The notes beneath the pieces were generated by a model. That model was not told the origin of the DNA, did not search any database, and saw nothing but the letters and a program-made list of their open reading frames with translations. A stretch of DNA of 64,000 nt from Lonicera japonica. Its lineage: Eukaryota > Streptophyta > Magnoliopsida > Dipsacales > Caprifoliaceae. This document shows positions 36,168 through 48,586 of this stretch, piece by piece. Made by a program: the position numbers and the translations under genes. The stretch is taken from assembly GCA_021464415.1 (NCBI GenBank), contig CM038469.1, positions 8,410,501-8,474,500 of the forward strand. Direction: 5' to 3'. Numbering within the stretch: the first letter of the stretch is position 1; every line of letters starts with the position of its first letter.

Positions 36168-38936
36168 TTAAGATATACGAAAAAAATTATGATCATTCTT
36201 AAAAGAATTATAAGTATCATAGATATTATCATTCACATTGGGCTCAAAATAAGGCGAATTAAAACTCAAAACTTCAATATTATGTTTAAAATTCTCTAAC
36301 GGTGTTGGAAATAAATGACTAAGTTCAATCTCATCTTGAATTTCATTATCATGCATAATTTTTGGGTCCATTGTTATACTATTTTCAAATTGAGAAATAT
36401 CGCTAGAATCTTTATTTAAGAAATTATCAATATTTTCATCCAACTCATTAGAATCAATATCACAAAGAGAATCAAGAAAAACACTAGATTCACAAGATAT
36501 ATTATCATCAATTGGACCACAAACTTTTAAGAAATCTTCTAATGATATGTCATTAAAGTTCACAACTTCTTTTAAAGAAAAATAATTAACATTATTTTCA
36601 GAAAATTTATCTTCCACGAGACTATCAATTAAATTAATTTGACGAACACATTCATCTTCATAGTCTAAGGATGTTTTAGTTACATCAAAAATATTAAGTT
36701 CAACAGTGAGATTGCCAAAAGATAATTTCATCACACCATTCCGACAATTTATAAGAGCATTAGATGTAGCTAGAAATGGTCTGCCTAAAATTACTGGTAT
36801 TTGCCCTTTTATATTATGAGTAGGTTGAGTGTCAATAACAACAAAATCAATTGGATAGTAAAATGTATCAACCTTAATCAAAACATCTTCTATGACTCCT
36901 CTAGGAATTTTTATAGATCTATTAGCCAATTGAAGTGTCATATGTGTAGAATTTAATTTTCCAAGTTCTAATTTCTCATAAACAGAATACGGTAAAACAT
37001 TCACACTAGCTCCTAAATCTAACAAAGCACGCTCTATATGATGATCTCCTATTTTACAAGATATAGTAGGACAACCTGGGTCTTTATATTTAATAGGGAT
37101 TTTGCATTGAATTATGGAGCTTGCTTGTTCAGCTAAGAATGCCTTTTTAGGAACATTAGTTTTCCTCTTTTGAGTTACTAAATCTTTAAGAAACTTAGCG
37201 TATGAAGGAACTTGCTTAATTGCATCTAGGAATGGTATATTAATATGAATTTGCTTAAATACTTCTTGAATTTCTTCAAATTGAGCTTCCTTCCTATTAT
37301 CTTTTAGTCTTTGAGGAAACGGGGCTTTAGGCACAAATTTTCTAACTTCAACTTGTTTTGAATCATTATGATTAATGGTAGGATTAGAATCTTTCACATG
37401 AATGTTTGACTCTTCTGGAATACTTTCCTCCTCTTTTTCCTCTACTTTTTCTTCGTTTACTGGCATTCTAACTTGATTATCAATCTGACGCCCTGATCTA
37501 AGAGTAGTGATTGCATTAACTTGCCCTTGATTATGTTCAAAAGGTGGATTTTGAATTTGATTAACATTATTATTAATAACACCTCTAGGATTAGGGACAG
37601 GTTGACTAGGGAATTTTCCTTTTTCTCGCTCTACTAACTGGTTAGCTAATTGACCCATCTGATTTTCTAAACGTGTTATTGCTTGGGTATTTATTAAAGT
37701 AGTATTTTTTACCTCATTCATAATTGATTTCAAATTATCTTCTAGGGATGAAAATTGTTGTTGTGTAACAAAAGATATGGCATTATTCATGTTCACAAGA
37801 GCTCTAAAACCTGGTGGGTTTTGACGAATGTTATTATTTTGATTTCCCATATTATTTATTGGTTGATTTTGGGACCATGAAAAATTAGAATGATTTCTCC
37901 ACCCGGAATTATAAGTTTCTGAATAAGGGTTGTAATTTTGCCTAAATTCATTAGTAGCATTTACTTGTCCTGGATTGTCTACAGTGTACCTTAACATAGA
38001 TGGACACGATTGAGCTACATGCGTAGGACTGGCACAAATAGAGCATACTTCATTCTGCACAAAGTTCACCGGATTATTGGACAGTCTCATCGTTAAGGCT
38101 TCTAATTTCTTATTTAAACTATCTAATTGTCTTCTAGTTTCTACATCTTCATGAATCTCATAAATTTCCCCCTTTTTAGATTGAGATTGCGTTTCCCTCT
38201 TAGAAAAGTCCCACTGTTGAGAACTTTCAGACAAATTCTCTAAGAATTGATAAGCTTCATCTTCGTTTAGACTTAGAAAACTACCCCTATTCATAGATTC
38301 TATCATATTTCGATTAGTTTGTGAGAGGCCATTATAAAAATATTGAATTAATCTCCAAGTTTCAAAACCATGATGTGGACATCTAAGTAATATATCTTTA
38401 AATCTTTCCCATGCTTCAAAGAATTTTTCCTCATCATCTTGACAAAAATTAATTATTTTTCTTCTGAGTTCATTAGTTTTAGCCATATGAAAAAATTTTG
38501 CTAAAAATTTAGTAACCAACCCCTCCCATGTTGTGATAGATCTCGAGGGTAAAGAATTTAGCCAAGCTTTAGCTTTATTTTTTAGAGAAAAAGGGAATAA
38601 ACGCAACCTAACGGATTCATCAGAAAAATTTTAAAATCTAAAAGTAGCGCATATCTCTAAAAAATCTTTTATATGCAGATAAGGATCTTCCATCTCTAAG
38701 CCATTAAAAGTAGGGAGTAATTGAATCACATGTGGTTTTAATTCAAAATAAATAACAGTAGTGGCCGGTAAAACAATGCATGAAGGAGGATTAGTAGATA
38801 TAGGAGCAAATAATTCTTTTAAAGTCTTATTATCTTCACGATCCCCCATCTTTAATTCTTCTTCAAATAAATGATTAATTTCTAAATTTTCTATCCTATT
38901 AAGCCTCACTTTTTCTCGTTTCCAACAAACACTCAT
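36168..38936 (-). CDS. Retrotransposon gag-protease frame with one internal stop
   Basis: One frame of 922 codons runs from the ATG at 38936 to 36168 and is broken by a single TAA at 38631-38633 (codon 102). Before it lies the start of the Gag region (FELKPHVIQLLPTFNG, DPYLHIKDFLEIC); after it come RLFPFSLKNKAKAWLNSLP, a CCHC zinc knuckle (CSICASPTHVAQSC) about 190 residues on, a Gln/Asn-rich linker, and an aspartic protease with the DLGAS active-site motif and the ILGRPFL flap-side motif. Gag packages the RNA, and the protease would cut the polyprotein. This Gag type and the tRNA-Asp primer site fit Athila-like Ty3/gypsy elements. Apart from the stop the frame is intact, so loss of function was recent or the stop is read through. 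Confidence 0.85.
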
Positions 38937-39364
38937 AAACTAAACAAATTTTTTTTTTAATAATAATAATAACTTATTTAAAAGGTATGAATAATAAATT
39001 TAATTAAATAAAAAAAATAATAATCTAATATATATTGGAGTAATTAAAAGGGTTAATAATGAGGAGGAAAAGCTTGAGACAAAAAGAAGGTTGGTTTCTT
39101 GTTGCTGCCAAGTATTGAACTTGTGACCTCTTCTATCCAAAATACAAAACTTACCAGCTAAGATAGAAGCACTTAGTGTAATGAGTTGCACCACTGTTTA
39201 TATATTATTTCACGCCCAGATCTTTTAATTACCCCAAAATTAAATAAATTTTTTTTTAGTATATATATCCGAATATTTTGCTTTCTGTTTTCTGTATTAT
39301 GTTTTTTTTATAAAGAAACTAGTAGAAGGAATGTAATTACTAAATTAACAAGATAAGATTAGAG

Positions 39365-39382
39365 TCCCCGGCAACGGCGCCA
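39365..39382 (-). promoter_or_regulatory. Primer-binding site for tRNA-Asp
   Basis: On the element's sense strand the site reads TGGCGCCGTTGCCGGGGA, complementary to the 3' end of plant tRNA-Asp. It lies 6 bp inside the 5' LTR. This site is the usual one in Athila-type elements. Confidence 0.85.
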
Positions 39383-39388
39383 AAAACT

Positions 39389-40809
39389 TGTTGTGATAAA
39401 TTTTAATACTCGCAAGCGCACGAATCAATCTATAATATAGCGTATAAGCGAGGTCGATCCCATAGAGACTCAAACAGTATGTTTAAATTTTATCTTGTTA
39501 ATCTTTCATTAATTCCTAATCTAGCCAAGAATAATTGATGAGAATCAAACTAACTAAATAAATCAAATAAAATAAAATAAAGTAAAGCAAGTAAATTAAA
39601 TTAATAGAACTAAATTAAATACTACTAAGCAAGATAATAAAATTAATGAATTAATTGACTAGGGTTTTGGAGTCATATATTTAATATCATCTTCCTAAGT
39701 ATTCATGCGCATAAACTCTACTCTTATCTCGCACTAATTTTTGGTCTCTCGACTCTATTAGATGCGAAAAATAAAATCAATGAAGTCCAATTAATTTATA
39801 AAATCTAATTGTAATTCTTCCACAGCCAAACTAATGTATAAAATCAAAACACTTACTATATCCGTCAAAACACACCCTAGATCCGCTCTTAACAAATCAT
39901 AAGGTGAATCCAACAAAAAATAATGAGAATCCAACTTTATTTTTTATCAATTAAAATAAGCATCCAATAGGAAAAATTGTATTTAATATTAAAGCATTAA
40001 ATTGGTAGAGTTAATTGGCATAAATACGTGCAAGGGAATCAATTAAATATACTCATCATAACCCTAGCATAAATTTACGCTAGCATAATAAAAATTAAAT
40101 AATAATAAATAAGATTGAAAGAAAACTTACTTGGCATTAATTAAATTGAAGAATAAATATAAATTCTAGATCTTGAAAGTCTTCAAAATCTTCCACAAAA
40201 CAAAACAAAACTAAAAAATAAATAAAGGAAAAAGAAAGAAAAGAATATCGGCAGTGTGTTACTGCTGCCGCTGCTGTTGTTTTCTTTTCAAAGAATTGTC
40301 CCATTTATATAATTGAAGCTATCCTCTTTTAATTAGGAATTGTTTTTGAATGGGCTTAGGCTTGATTTATGGATCTTTGGGCTTTGCAAGGCTAGTGGAC
40401 TGCTAACTAATTAAATGCAATTGGGTTGGCTGTTGAATGGGCTTGGCCCATTTATTTGAATACACTTGAATTTTCGCCCATTTACGTTGCTGCATCTTGC
40501 GTCGCAATTTTGGACCCCGAGATGGCTGAATTAGAAAAAGTACTGAACTACAAAGTTGTAGATCTCGAAATTCTATTCAATTTAGGCTCAAGAATTGCAT
40601 TATTTGGAATTTCGAGTAAAAATTTATGCATCCAGAAGTATTGTGCACTTTTAGGTGTCTTCACAAGCTTTAATTTCTCTATTTTTCATAATCTTCTTAA
40701 AATCTTTTATAACACCTGAAAAACCATTAAAAATACTAATATTAGTAATAATATATGCTCTTCAAATATAAATTAACATAATAAATTATACTAATTATTT
40801 GGCGCATCA
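39389..40809 (-). repeat. 5' LTR (right copy)
   Basis: 1421 bp, same ends as the left copy (TGTTGTGATAAA and GCGCATCA). Open frames within it on the plus strand are by-products of the LTR sequence. Confidence 0.9.
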
Positions 40810-40814
40810 ACTTC

Positions 40815-41000
40815 CTCTATATATACATCGATTACATTCACAAAAGGGAACATTGAAAATGGAAGCCATTGTAAACTGTAAGCTTTCGTCATCATTAATT
40901 TCATGAAGGAGGTAACTGCAAGTATTTGTGGTCACAAATAGTGGACATTTACATAAAATCTTTAAGGTAGACAGTAAGCAGTCAACATTCATAGCAAAAT
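40815..41000 (-). pseudogene. N-terminal piece of the split MULE transposase pseudogene
   Basis: The minus strand encodes MNVDCLLSTLKILCK, later LLHEINDDESLQF and FNVPFCECNRCIYRGSEV; the frame carries on across the insertion into EVDLNYDVFLIAEIFSLFGS at the other flank (32668 downward). The target duplication ACTTC at 40810-40814 marks the break. Confidence 0.6.
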
Positions 41001-41756
41001 AAATATTTTTTACTAATTTCGAGTACGTAGTACCTTCTTTTAAGACAATGCATGTTTTATGTTGTATATCTTAACCCCAACTATGCTCTTAGTTAATAAT
41101 CTCTTTGCCCTAATATAGTAGCATAAACACTTCTCTACTTGTCATTATTCACTTTTAACACAATTAATCAAATTTATCACCACTGATAATAAATATAATT
41201 TCTTTAAAATAGTCAAGCTCTACAATATATGATAATAAACACATTCTTCAAAATTAAAATTCTTTCTCAAAAAAATAAATACGTATATACATTCTTCAAA
41301 ATGGTTAAATAATTATTCAAAAAACAAAATTAAGTATCAAGCCATATGAAATATGATAATAAATAATTTATTTAAAATAGTAAAACAATTTTTCAAAAAT
41401 AAAATTTTATTATAAATCACTACAATATATAATAACAAATACATTCTTTAAAATAAAAAAAAATTAATTTTGCAAAAAAAAAAAACAATTGTAATTATCA
41501 AGCACTACAATAATATGATAATAATTCTACAAATCTACAATAATACATACATTCACAGATCTACAAATCTATATCATAAAACTACATATATATATATATA
41601 TATATATGGAAGAGTTTTCAATGGTTACCTTCTCTTTCTACCCATTGATGGGTACTGACAATAATTAATGTACATTGGTGAGGTGTCAAATCCTTTAACT
41701 TGTTATAGTATGTTAAGGTGACCTATTCTATTTTTATATTTTTAATTAAACTTTAT
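41001..41756. other. No gene recognised
   Basis: AT-rich DNA with diverged internal repetition of CATTCTTCAAAAT-like and TATGATAATAAA-like phrases from about 41160 to 41530. The outer end of the split MULE element should lie here, but no terminal inverted repeat could be paired. Confidence 0.4.
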
Positions 41757-41760
41757 GTGG

Positions 41761-42068
41761 TGTTTGGTTGAGATTTTAAAATCAAATTTTTAAAATTTTT
41801 ACCAAAAAGTCAACTTTACTTCACACTTCCCAAATTAATTCACTTTCTCTCTCATAAAATTTTTAAAATACCATAACTTTAAATTCAAAAATCGGAATTA
41901 GATAAAAAAAAAAATATATTTGAAACCTAATCATTGAGATCTATAAAACAAGATCCATTGTTACTATTTTTTTAATTTTTTTTATGAGTTTTTTTGAATT
42001 AGTTGAAAAAAACTTCAACAAAAATTAAATTCACTTTTCAAAACATGTTTTAAAATCTCAACTAAACA
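41761..42068. repeat. Palindromic MITE-like element
   Basis: The left end TGTTTGGTTGAGATTTTAAA and right end TTTTAAAATCTCAACTAAAC are inverted repeats of about 20 bp. The interior is non-coding and partly palindromic. No clear target duplication. Confidence 0.6.
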
Positions 42069-44058
42069 TGATTACTTAAAGATTTTATTTGCCAAATAGA
42101 CCTAGGATAGCCCAATTCCAAATTAGGATAAGTGTTTATCGGTGTTTTCGTCATTTCAGTTTTATAATTAATTAAAAACATAAGTTTATGAAAAATAACA
42201 TTTTCAAAATATATTTGACTTTGAATTTTCATCTCTATACAATATGTTTACAAATTACATACAATTCAACTATTTTAATAACACTTTTAATTTAATCATT
42301 TTATTATCATTCATGACAAATCATATTACAATAAAAACCCAAAAATTAATTTGAAGCATTTCATATAACTTTTGCTACTAGTTTTATTAGTCAACTGTTC
42401 AACTAAATAATAATTTTAACACAATAACATAAAATAATATTAAAAGAAACGTATTTTCTTAATTTAAAGTATTTCAAACAAACTCAACTTTTAATAATTT
42501 GATCAGATACGGAAGTATGCGTACAACTTCCTAAATAACACTTAAAATATATCTTATTTAGTATTAAATAATTAATTATTTGGTCCAATAATCAATGTGT
42601 TGTGTTTGACAAACAAATTTTGTACCATTTTCAAAATTGAGAAGTATATCCACTAATTAAAATTAATTTATAATTGTACTAATTTAGATTACATTTTAAT
42701 TTAGATTTCTAATCGAAATCTACTTCCATTTTAATTTATTTTATATTTTCTTTTAAGGTGCATTTGAATTATATAATTGAATTTAGCTTTAAAGTTCATA
42801 AATCTAAGATTCAAAAATTACATATTTGAAATACAAGAGTTTAAAATTTTGTATTTACTTAACAGATACAAAGAAATTGATTTATAAATCTAAATATTAT
42901 TTTGCTAAAATTTATATTTAGTTGATTGGTAAGCTATTTTTATTTTTTAACACTGTGGCGGAACTCTTGCTTACACAAAATTAATCCGTTTGACTCGACT
43001 CGCCCCTATTATAATATTTTATTCCTTATAATGTAGAGTAATTACTACGGGGAGGGAGTGAATTTATGCGTACACTATTCACAATGAATTTATATTTAAA
43101 ATAATAAAACTTGCACCGGGTTGAGATGTGTTTATATGCTTGTTAGGTTTGGGTTTGGGTTTGGGTTTGGGTTTGGACAACACACGACCCTTTGTCATCC
43201 TTTGTATTATTATTATAATTAATATTACAAATATATTTATAATAATAATTTGTTTAAAAATTAATTAATATTTTTTTCAATTTCGCAAGTTTGGGATCTA
43301 TAAAGAACAACCCTATCTCTAAAATTTGAAAGTTATAACTCTAAGATAAGTATCAAATCTTATTATTTGAATATATTTATAAATCTCAAATCATAATTTC
43401 ACACCAAGCAAAAATATTTAGATTTGAGATTCCAAATACAAATTTCATGTTAAAATTTCTCTCAATTCCACATTCCAAACACACCCTTAAAGAATTTTAA
43501 AGGGTTTTGTTAAAAAATATTTTCAATTAACTATATTATTAATACTTCCACCATTTTCTTTCATATAATAATAATAAAGATTTAAGAATCAAGTATACAT
43601 ATTCTTCTATGTTGACAATCACATTAGACCTATTTCATGTTTATCAATTTTTCAATATACAATCATATAAAGTATTCATGATCACGTAATTAATTAGCTA
43701 GCAGGACATTTGGTACTGTAATTTATAATACAAATAGTATTTTCTTTCACTGGAATAGTTTTTGAGAAGATAATTATGCAAACAACATACCATAAACCTT
43801 TGAGATTTATTTGGTGCTTCAAAAAAAATATTTTTTATGAAATTATGTGAAATAAATGAGCCTACAAATAATTCTAAAAAAATTCATCAAAATTTTAAAA
43901 ATTTTTTGAAAGGTTTACAATTCTCAAGTATTTTATTTTTCTTTTTTGCTGTATATAAACTTTTTTTTCTTTTTAAAATTATATCATCTTATCATTTGAT
44001 AATTAATTTGAAATTTAAAGTTTTCAGAATTAATATATATATATATATTTAATACTTA
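42069..44058. other. No gene recognised
   Basis: AT-rich intergenic DNA. Contains a short (TTTGGG)5 run near 43145-43177 and possible weak inverted repeats, but no coding or RNA gene. Confidence 0.4.
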
Positions 44059-44455
44059 GAGCATCTCCAACTGTAGTGTATAATTTTGGTTTGTGTAAAA
44101 TTTACGTGTTTTGTAAAAAAAAAAGGTCTCCAGTAGTATTTTAAAAAACTTTGACGTATACTTAGGATTTGTGTAAAAAAGTTGTGTAAAATACAAATCC
44201 AATTCACATAACCACGTCAGATAATCTCGTGTCTATTTTCCCTCATTCCGTTTCTAGAAATAAATGGATTTGAAAAGTAAGGAATAAATATATGATAAGT
44301 TCTGCTTGTGCGTATCTAATTGGTGGTTTAATATTTATACAAAAGTCTAAAACAGACTGTTGGAGTATAAAACGAATTCTTTATTATTTTTGTGTAAATC
44401 TCACTTTGACACGTAGGATTTACACAAAATTTATACAAGACGATTGGAGATGCTA
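44059..44455. mobile_element. MITE with GAGCATCTCCAA ends, copy B
   Basis: Starts GAGCATCTCCAACT, ends GATTGGAGATGCTA, and is flanked by TTA on both sides (44056-44058 and 44456-44458). Same family as 8296-8686. A 3-bp TTA target and this length fit a Tourist-like PIF/Harbinger MITE. Confidence 0.8.
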
Positions 44456-45471
44456 TTATGTTCTTGGTTGACAATTGTGATAAAATTTTGATTACATGTT
44501 TAAATTTGAAATCTTTGTTTGAGCTGTTTAATTTGAATTTGAGCTTTTGTTAGTTATTTTTTTTTATTATTTTATTTTTTAACAATTGTTATCTTTAATA
44601 AGGGATAATTTTGAAAATGACTATATTTTATTAATAGTAAATTAAAATTTATTTTGTCATCGATTAAAAAGTTATCCTTGAAACTAATTCTAAAAATATA
44701 ATGTCATTTGTTAGAATGAGAGTAATTGATTTGTAATTTAAAAAAAAATATATTTTTATTTATTTAATTAAAGTAGATGTACCTATGAATCTAATTTATT
44801 TTTTTAATATTAAGTCATTAATAAAATAATATTTATAAAATTAAATCAATAATATTTTTTTGTTAGTTTATCTACACTTATAGATTAATTTAGCAAGTAA
44901 TACTAATTAACTTAACAATGTAGATTAATTGCAAAATATCAAAATAAATAAAATCACCCATTTTATATGGGTAAGGAATAGGGATATTCTGTATTGGAAT
45001 TACAAAATCATGTAATGAATATCTAATTTATGATTCCTTAAAATTAAATAGAAAAAAAATGCCATGTCATCAAGTAACAACAAGTTACCCACTTAACCTT
45101 GTATTTAATACTTTGTATTTCTCCAATGTGCATTAATTAGGTTAGTCAACTACACATTTGATCTCAACCATTGGTTTTCATCCAATGGTTAATATTACAA
45201 TAACCATCAATGGGTAAAAAGAACAGTAACCATTGAAACCTCACCCATATATATATATATTATGCATACATAGATCTACAAGCAATTAAACAAATTTCAT
45301 TCATATTATAAGTTGATAATATGTAAATTATAACAATATATGATAACTAAAATAGCATAAATGGACATACCTTCTTTTTTTGAAATAGAAAAAAAATTAT
45401 TATAGATGAATGGAAATGGAAGTTCTCAGTTCATTTTTGCAGTTCAAATCGATTTTTAGAAGAAAAATTGC
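44456..45471. other. No gene recognised
   Basis: AT-rich DNA with poly-T and poly-A runs. The phrase around a CCATTGATGGGTAAAAAG-type block near 45175-45250 also occurs in diverged, inverted form near 41620-41690, so an unrecognised repeat pair may lie here. Confidence 0.35.
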
Positions 45472-46262
45472 CACTACAAGAATTTAACATTTTTATGATT
45501 TTTAAAAAGAGTCACAAAAGCTTGTTTATGATTGTTTTTCTAGTGATGAAAAAATGTCATAAGGTTCTTTCAAAAGGAAAATAAAAATTGATTCTTGCAG
45601 GACTCGATCTTAATACCTTAACATGCAGCTAACATAACAAGAAGAACACTACCACCCTACCAAGTAACACTTTTGCAATTATACGGTTACTATATATTTT
45701 TTTTTCTTATTACTACAGTTCCCCTTTTCTTCACACCATAAAGACTTCACTTTAATTTAAAACATTTTTTCATTCTTGATTCGGTGACTCATTAAATATT
45801 TAAAAATATACATCTTAACCTTTTTTCTTATTTAATATATATATAACTCAAATTTTTAAAATTCTCATAACACTAGAATATTTTTGCCTTTTATAATTAT
45901 ATTTGTCAAAAATGAACATAAAATTAACTTTAAAATACTTTTCTCAAAAGTAACTTATAGCTAATGTATAAGTATTAACGCCAAAATAGTTATAAAAAAT
46001 AAATAAAGATAACCATTTCCAGAAAAAGTCATAAAAATAAAATAAATAATTGTCTTTTTATGACTTTTTTTTTTATAAAATTGACTTAAAGTTACTAGAC
46101 ATACATGACAATTGATCTAGAAGAGTCATAAAAAATAAACGAAAATGACTTCTTCTTTTTTTTTTTTTTTTTTTTTCTGAAAAACAGTCATAAAAACTTT
46201 TTTCAAAACTGACATAAAGTTAATTTTAAAAACAGTCATATAAAGCTAAAATTCTTGTAGTG
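45472..46262. mobile_element. Small CACTA-type element
   Basis: Starts CACTACAAGAATTTA and ends AAATTCTTGTAGTG, a matching inverted pair with the CACTA signature. The interior has many AGTCATAAAA/TTTTATGACT motifs in both orientations, like subterminal repeats. No coding. The 3-bp flanks (TGC, TTT) do not match. A tRNA-like stretch with a GATCGAGTCCTG B-box (reverse strand, near 45600) suggests a SINE remnant inside it. Confidence 0.7.
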
Positions 46263-46612
46263 TTTTCAATGTTAAAAACGCCACTCGTACTAGCGTTTTT
46301 AAAGTGCAAATTTTATCCACTTTAAAACCACCAGAGTGGCTAGCGATTTTTGACCAAAAAATGCTAGCTTTTCAACCTCATTTTTACAATTAAGTTCAAA
46401 AGTCCCCTATTTTGCTAAATAATTTTAAAAAGTAGCATAGTTTAAAAAAAACAAAAAAAAAAAGAACCTCAGCAGCTTTTCAACATTGTTGAAACCAAGT
46501 TATTGCCCATCAGTCATGGCCAGAAAATTTCTCCAAGTAGCAATAATCCCCACTAAATGGACCAACTGGTTAATCCTCACCCTACTTAGGGTGGCAATTT
46601 TAAAAACGATAT
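46263..46612. other. No gene recognised
   Basis: Short intergenic stretch with poly-A and no recognisable feature. Confidence 0.4.
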
Positions 46613-46926
46613 GGGTCTGTTCGGTAACATTTTCGGAGAATGTTTTATGAGAATATTTTCAAAAGATGAAAACGAGAAAACAAATTTTCCGAGAACGAAA
46701 ACAATGAAAACATTTTTTGAAAACGAAAACAGTGAAAACGAAGATTGCAAGAGTGAGAATGGAGAGAGCGTCATTTTGGCGTTTTTGCGTTTTATGCTTT
46801 AAACGTGAATTCATTCTCCGAAAATATTTTTCGTGTTTTTGTCAACATCCCACCGAACGCATTTTTCCCCCTTTTTAGCCTCAAAAAACAAAAACGGGCC
46901 TCCAAAAACGCTACCGAACGGACCCT
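46613..46926. repeat. MITE-like element with GGGTCTGTTCGGTA ends
   Basis: GGGTCTGTTCGGTA on the left pairs with TACCGAACGGACCC on the right. The GAAAACG-rich middle gives open frames on both strands that I do not take as genes. No clean target duplication. Confidence 0.6.
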
Positions 46927-47638
46927 AAGAAAACATGTTACAAAATAAAATGAATTCAGCACGCTGGTTCGTGTTTGTGTTCAAATTGTGGAACCAAATT
47001 GACACAAAATTAAAGTTATGTCATGCTAATCGGGTCTAGTCATATCAAAATGAGAGAAAAAAACGTTATATGTACCTGTGTTTGGTCATCTTTAAGGAAG
47101 AAAAACTGTGATCGTGTCTGTCAAGTCGGATAGGGTCGTGTCATGTATATGTTGACTAAAAAACACAACTTCATATTCTATTGTGTTCGTGTCGTCATTT
47201 TGTAAGCATTTCGAGTCGTGTCAAGCAAAAACACAAATTATCACCCATAGCCTTGGGCCTTAGTATAGTTATAAATCACTTGAATTGGGCATTCAGAGAA
47301 CCAGCTGGAAACTTATGTTACCTGCAACTTCATAGGGCAACCTCTCTCTATGGAGAAAACTTTGATATTAGTATCAAAGTTTTATGGGCCTTGCCATATA
47401 TTGCACAACTGCGGCCAAGTGGCCTATGGGCTTCAATTGCCCAATAATATCAACCAACTTTCATTTATCCATCTTGAAGACAATGGTGGGTAATAATCCC
47501 ACAATTACCTCTCAATATATGTTGGTTGTGTAGCTTGTTCACGATGATGATGTTCTTGTAGCCTTGTTCAGATTAATTTTCTTTTCGTTTTTGTTTTCTC
47601 TCATATTCTAATTTATTCAGATCAAAGTACCTTGATGA
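46927..47638. other. Repeat-like, no gene
   Basis: Many GTGTCGTGT/TCGTGTCAAG motifs between 46960 and 47240, a phrase common in plant DNA-transposon remnants. No terminal repeats could be paired. Confidence 0.35.
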
Positions 47639-48241
47639 CTCGTTTGGTTCAAGTTTTAAATTATTTTTGGAATACTATATTACATTCCAGAAGAATTCCG
47701 ATATTTGGTTCGAATTTTAAACTAGGAATGCATCATTATATGAATGAAGTATTCCTTCAAAACTCTCCCTCTTAAATAGATGGGAATAAAGGATTACTCT
47801 AGACGTTCTCTTTTAGATTTCCTTCTAAGATACCTCTTAAGTTCAAAATATCCCTTCTAGTTACTAAGACAAAACCAAATTTCATTTAAATCTTTTTAAA
47901 AAATAGAAAAAAAAGTATTTTTTTGTTATTGAACTTTTTCTTTTCATTATTAAATATATACAACGACTTTTCACATTTCTTAACAATAAAAACAAATGTT
48001 TACCTTTGTAAAATTGTTAGAACTTGACTTTTAATTTTATAAAATGAAGAATATTTTGGTAATTCACAAGCATTTCATTCATATTCTTATTTGAACCAAA
48101 TATAGAGAGATAATTTAACGTTCCAAGAAAGAAGAATTTATGTATGAACCAAACATGGGCAAGACATCCTAAATGCCAGGAGAAAAGCTTTCCAGAAATT
48201 TAGGATTGCCCATTCCATTCCCAAATTTAGAACCAAACGAG
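47639..48241. repeat. MITE-like element next to the 3' end of the NIK1-like gene
   Basis: The left end CTCGTTTGGTTCAAG and right end AGAACCAAACGAG are inverted repeats, and GAACCAAA-type repeats also occur internally near the right end. Non-coding. Confidence 0.55.
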
Positions 48242-48586
48242 CATGTGAAGGCGAATCCATCTATGCTTATCAGAAAAGTAGCCCATATTGAAAGGAAAAA
48301 AAGGGGAAATGTTCTTACAAGCCCAGGATTTCAAGTGACATTCGCACTCAAAACAGAAATACAAAAGGAAAAGGTATGAAACTCGCAATCTAAATAATCT
48401 CACTTCCTCAAAATCCCTATGAATCTGTACAGTAAGAAACAACTTCAAAGACCTTTGAAGCTCTTGAAATACTACTATTATACATCCTATGAACTTACTG
48501 CGAACACTTGCAAACTATATAGCCTTCTCCTTTGAAAATATTCATCTTATACTAAGTCTTACAAAAATAATATAAACCAATTCAGT

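Larger units (their letters stand above)
32674..40809 (-). mobile_element. Athila-like LTR retrotransposon coding only gag and protease
   Basis: The 8136-bp element has two LTRs (32674-34095 and 39389-40809) flanked by the perfect 5-bp target duplication ACTTC (32669-32673 and 40810-40814). It is oriented on the minus strand: the primer-binding site lies next to the right LTR and the purine-rich tract (AAGTTGGGAAAATT) next to the left one. The LTRs differ at roughly 25-30 of about 1420 positions by eye, so insertion was fairly recent. The internal 5.3 kb holds one gag-protease frame; no reverse transcriptase, RNase H or integrase is visible. It depends on another element for mobility. Confidence 0.9.

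Noticed and set aside
36168..38936. Complete gag-pol polyprotein
   Set aside because: After the protease motif there are no reverse transcriptase, RNase H or integrase motifs before the stop or in the following 2 kb.
40426..40719. Plus-strand frame encoding a Trp/Leu-rich peptide
   Set aside because: It lies wholly in the right LTR, and the same DNA in the left LTR does not keep the frame open.
43145..43177. Interstitial telomere repeat
   Set aside because: The unit is TTTGGG, not the plant telomere unit TTTAGGG, and only about five copies are present.
46586..46802. Frames on both strands in the GAAAACG-rich block
   Set aside because: The block lies between matching inverted repeats and is repetitive; both frames are products of the repeat.
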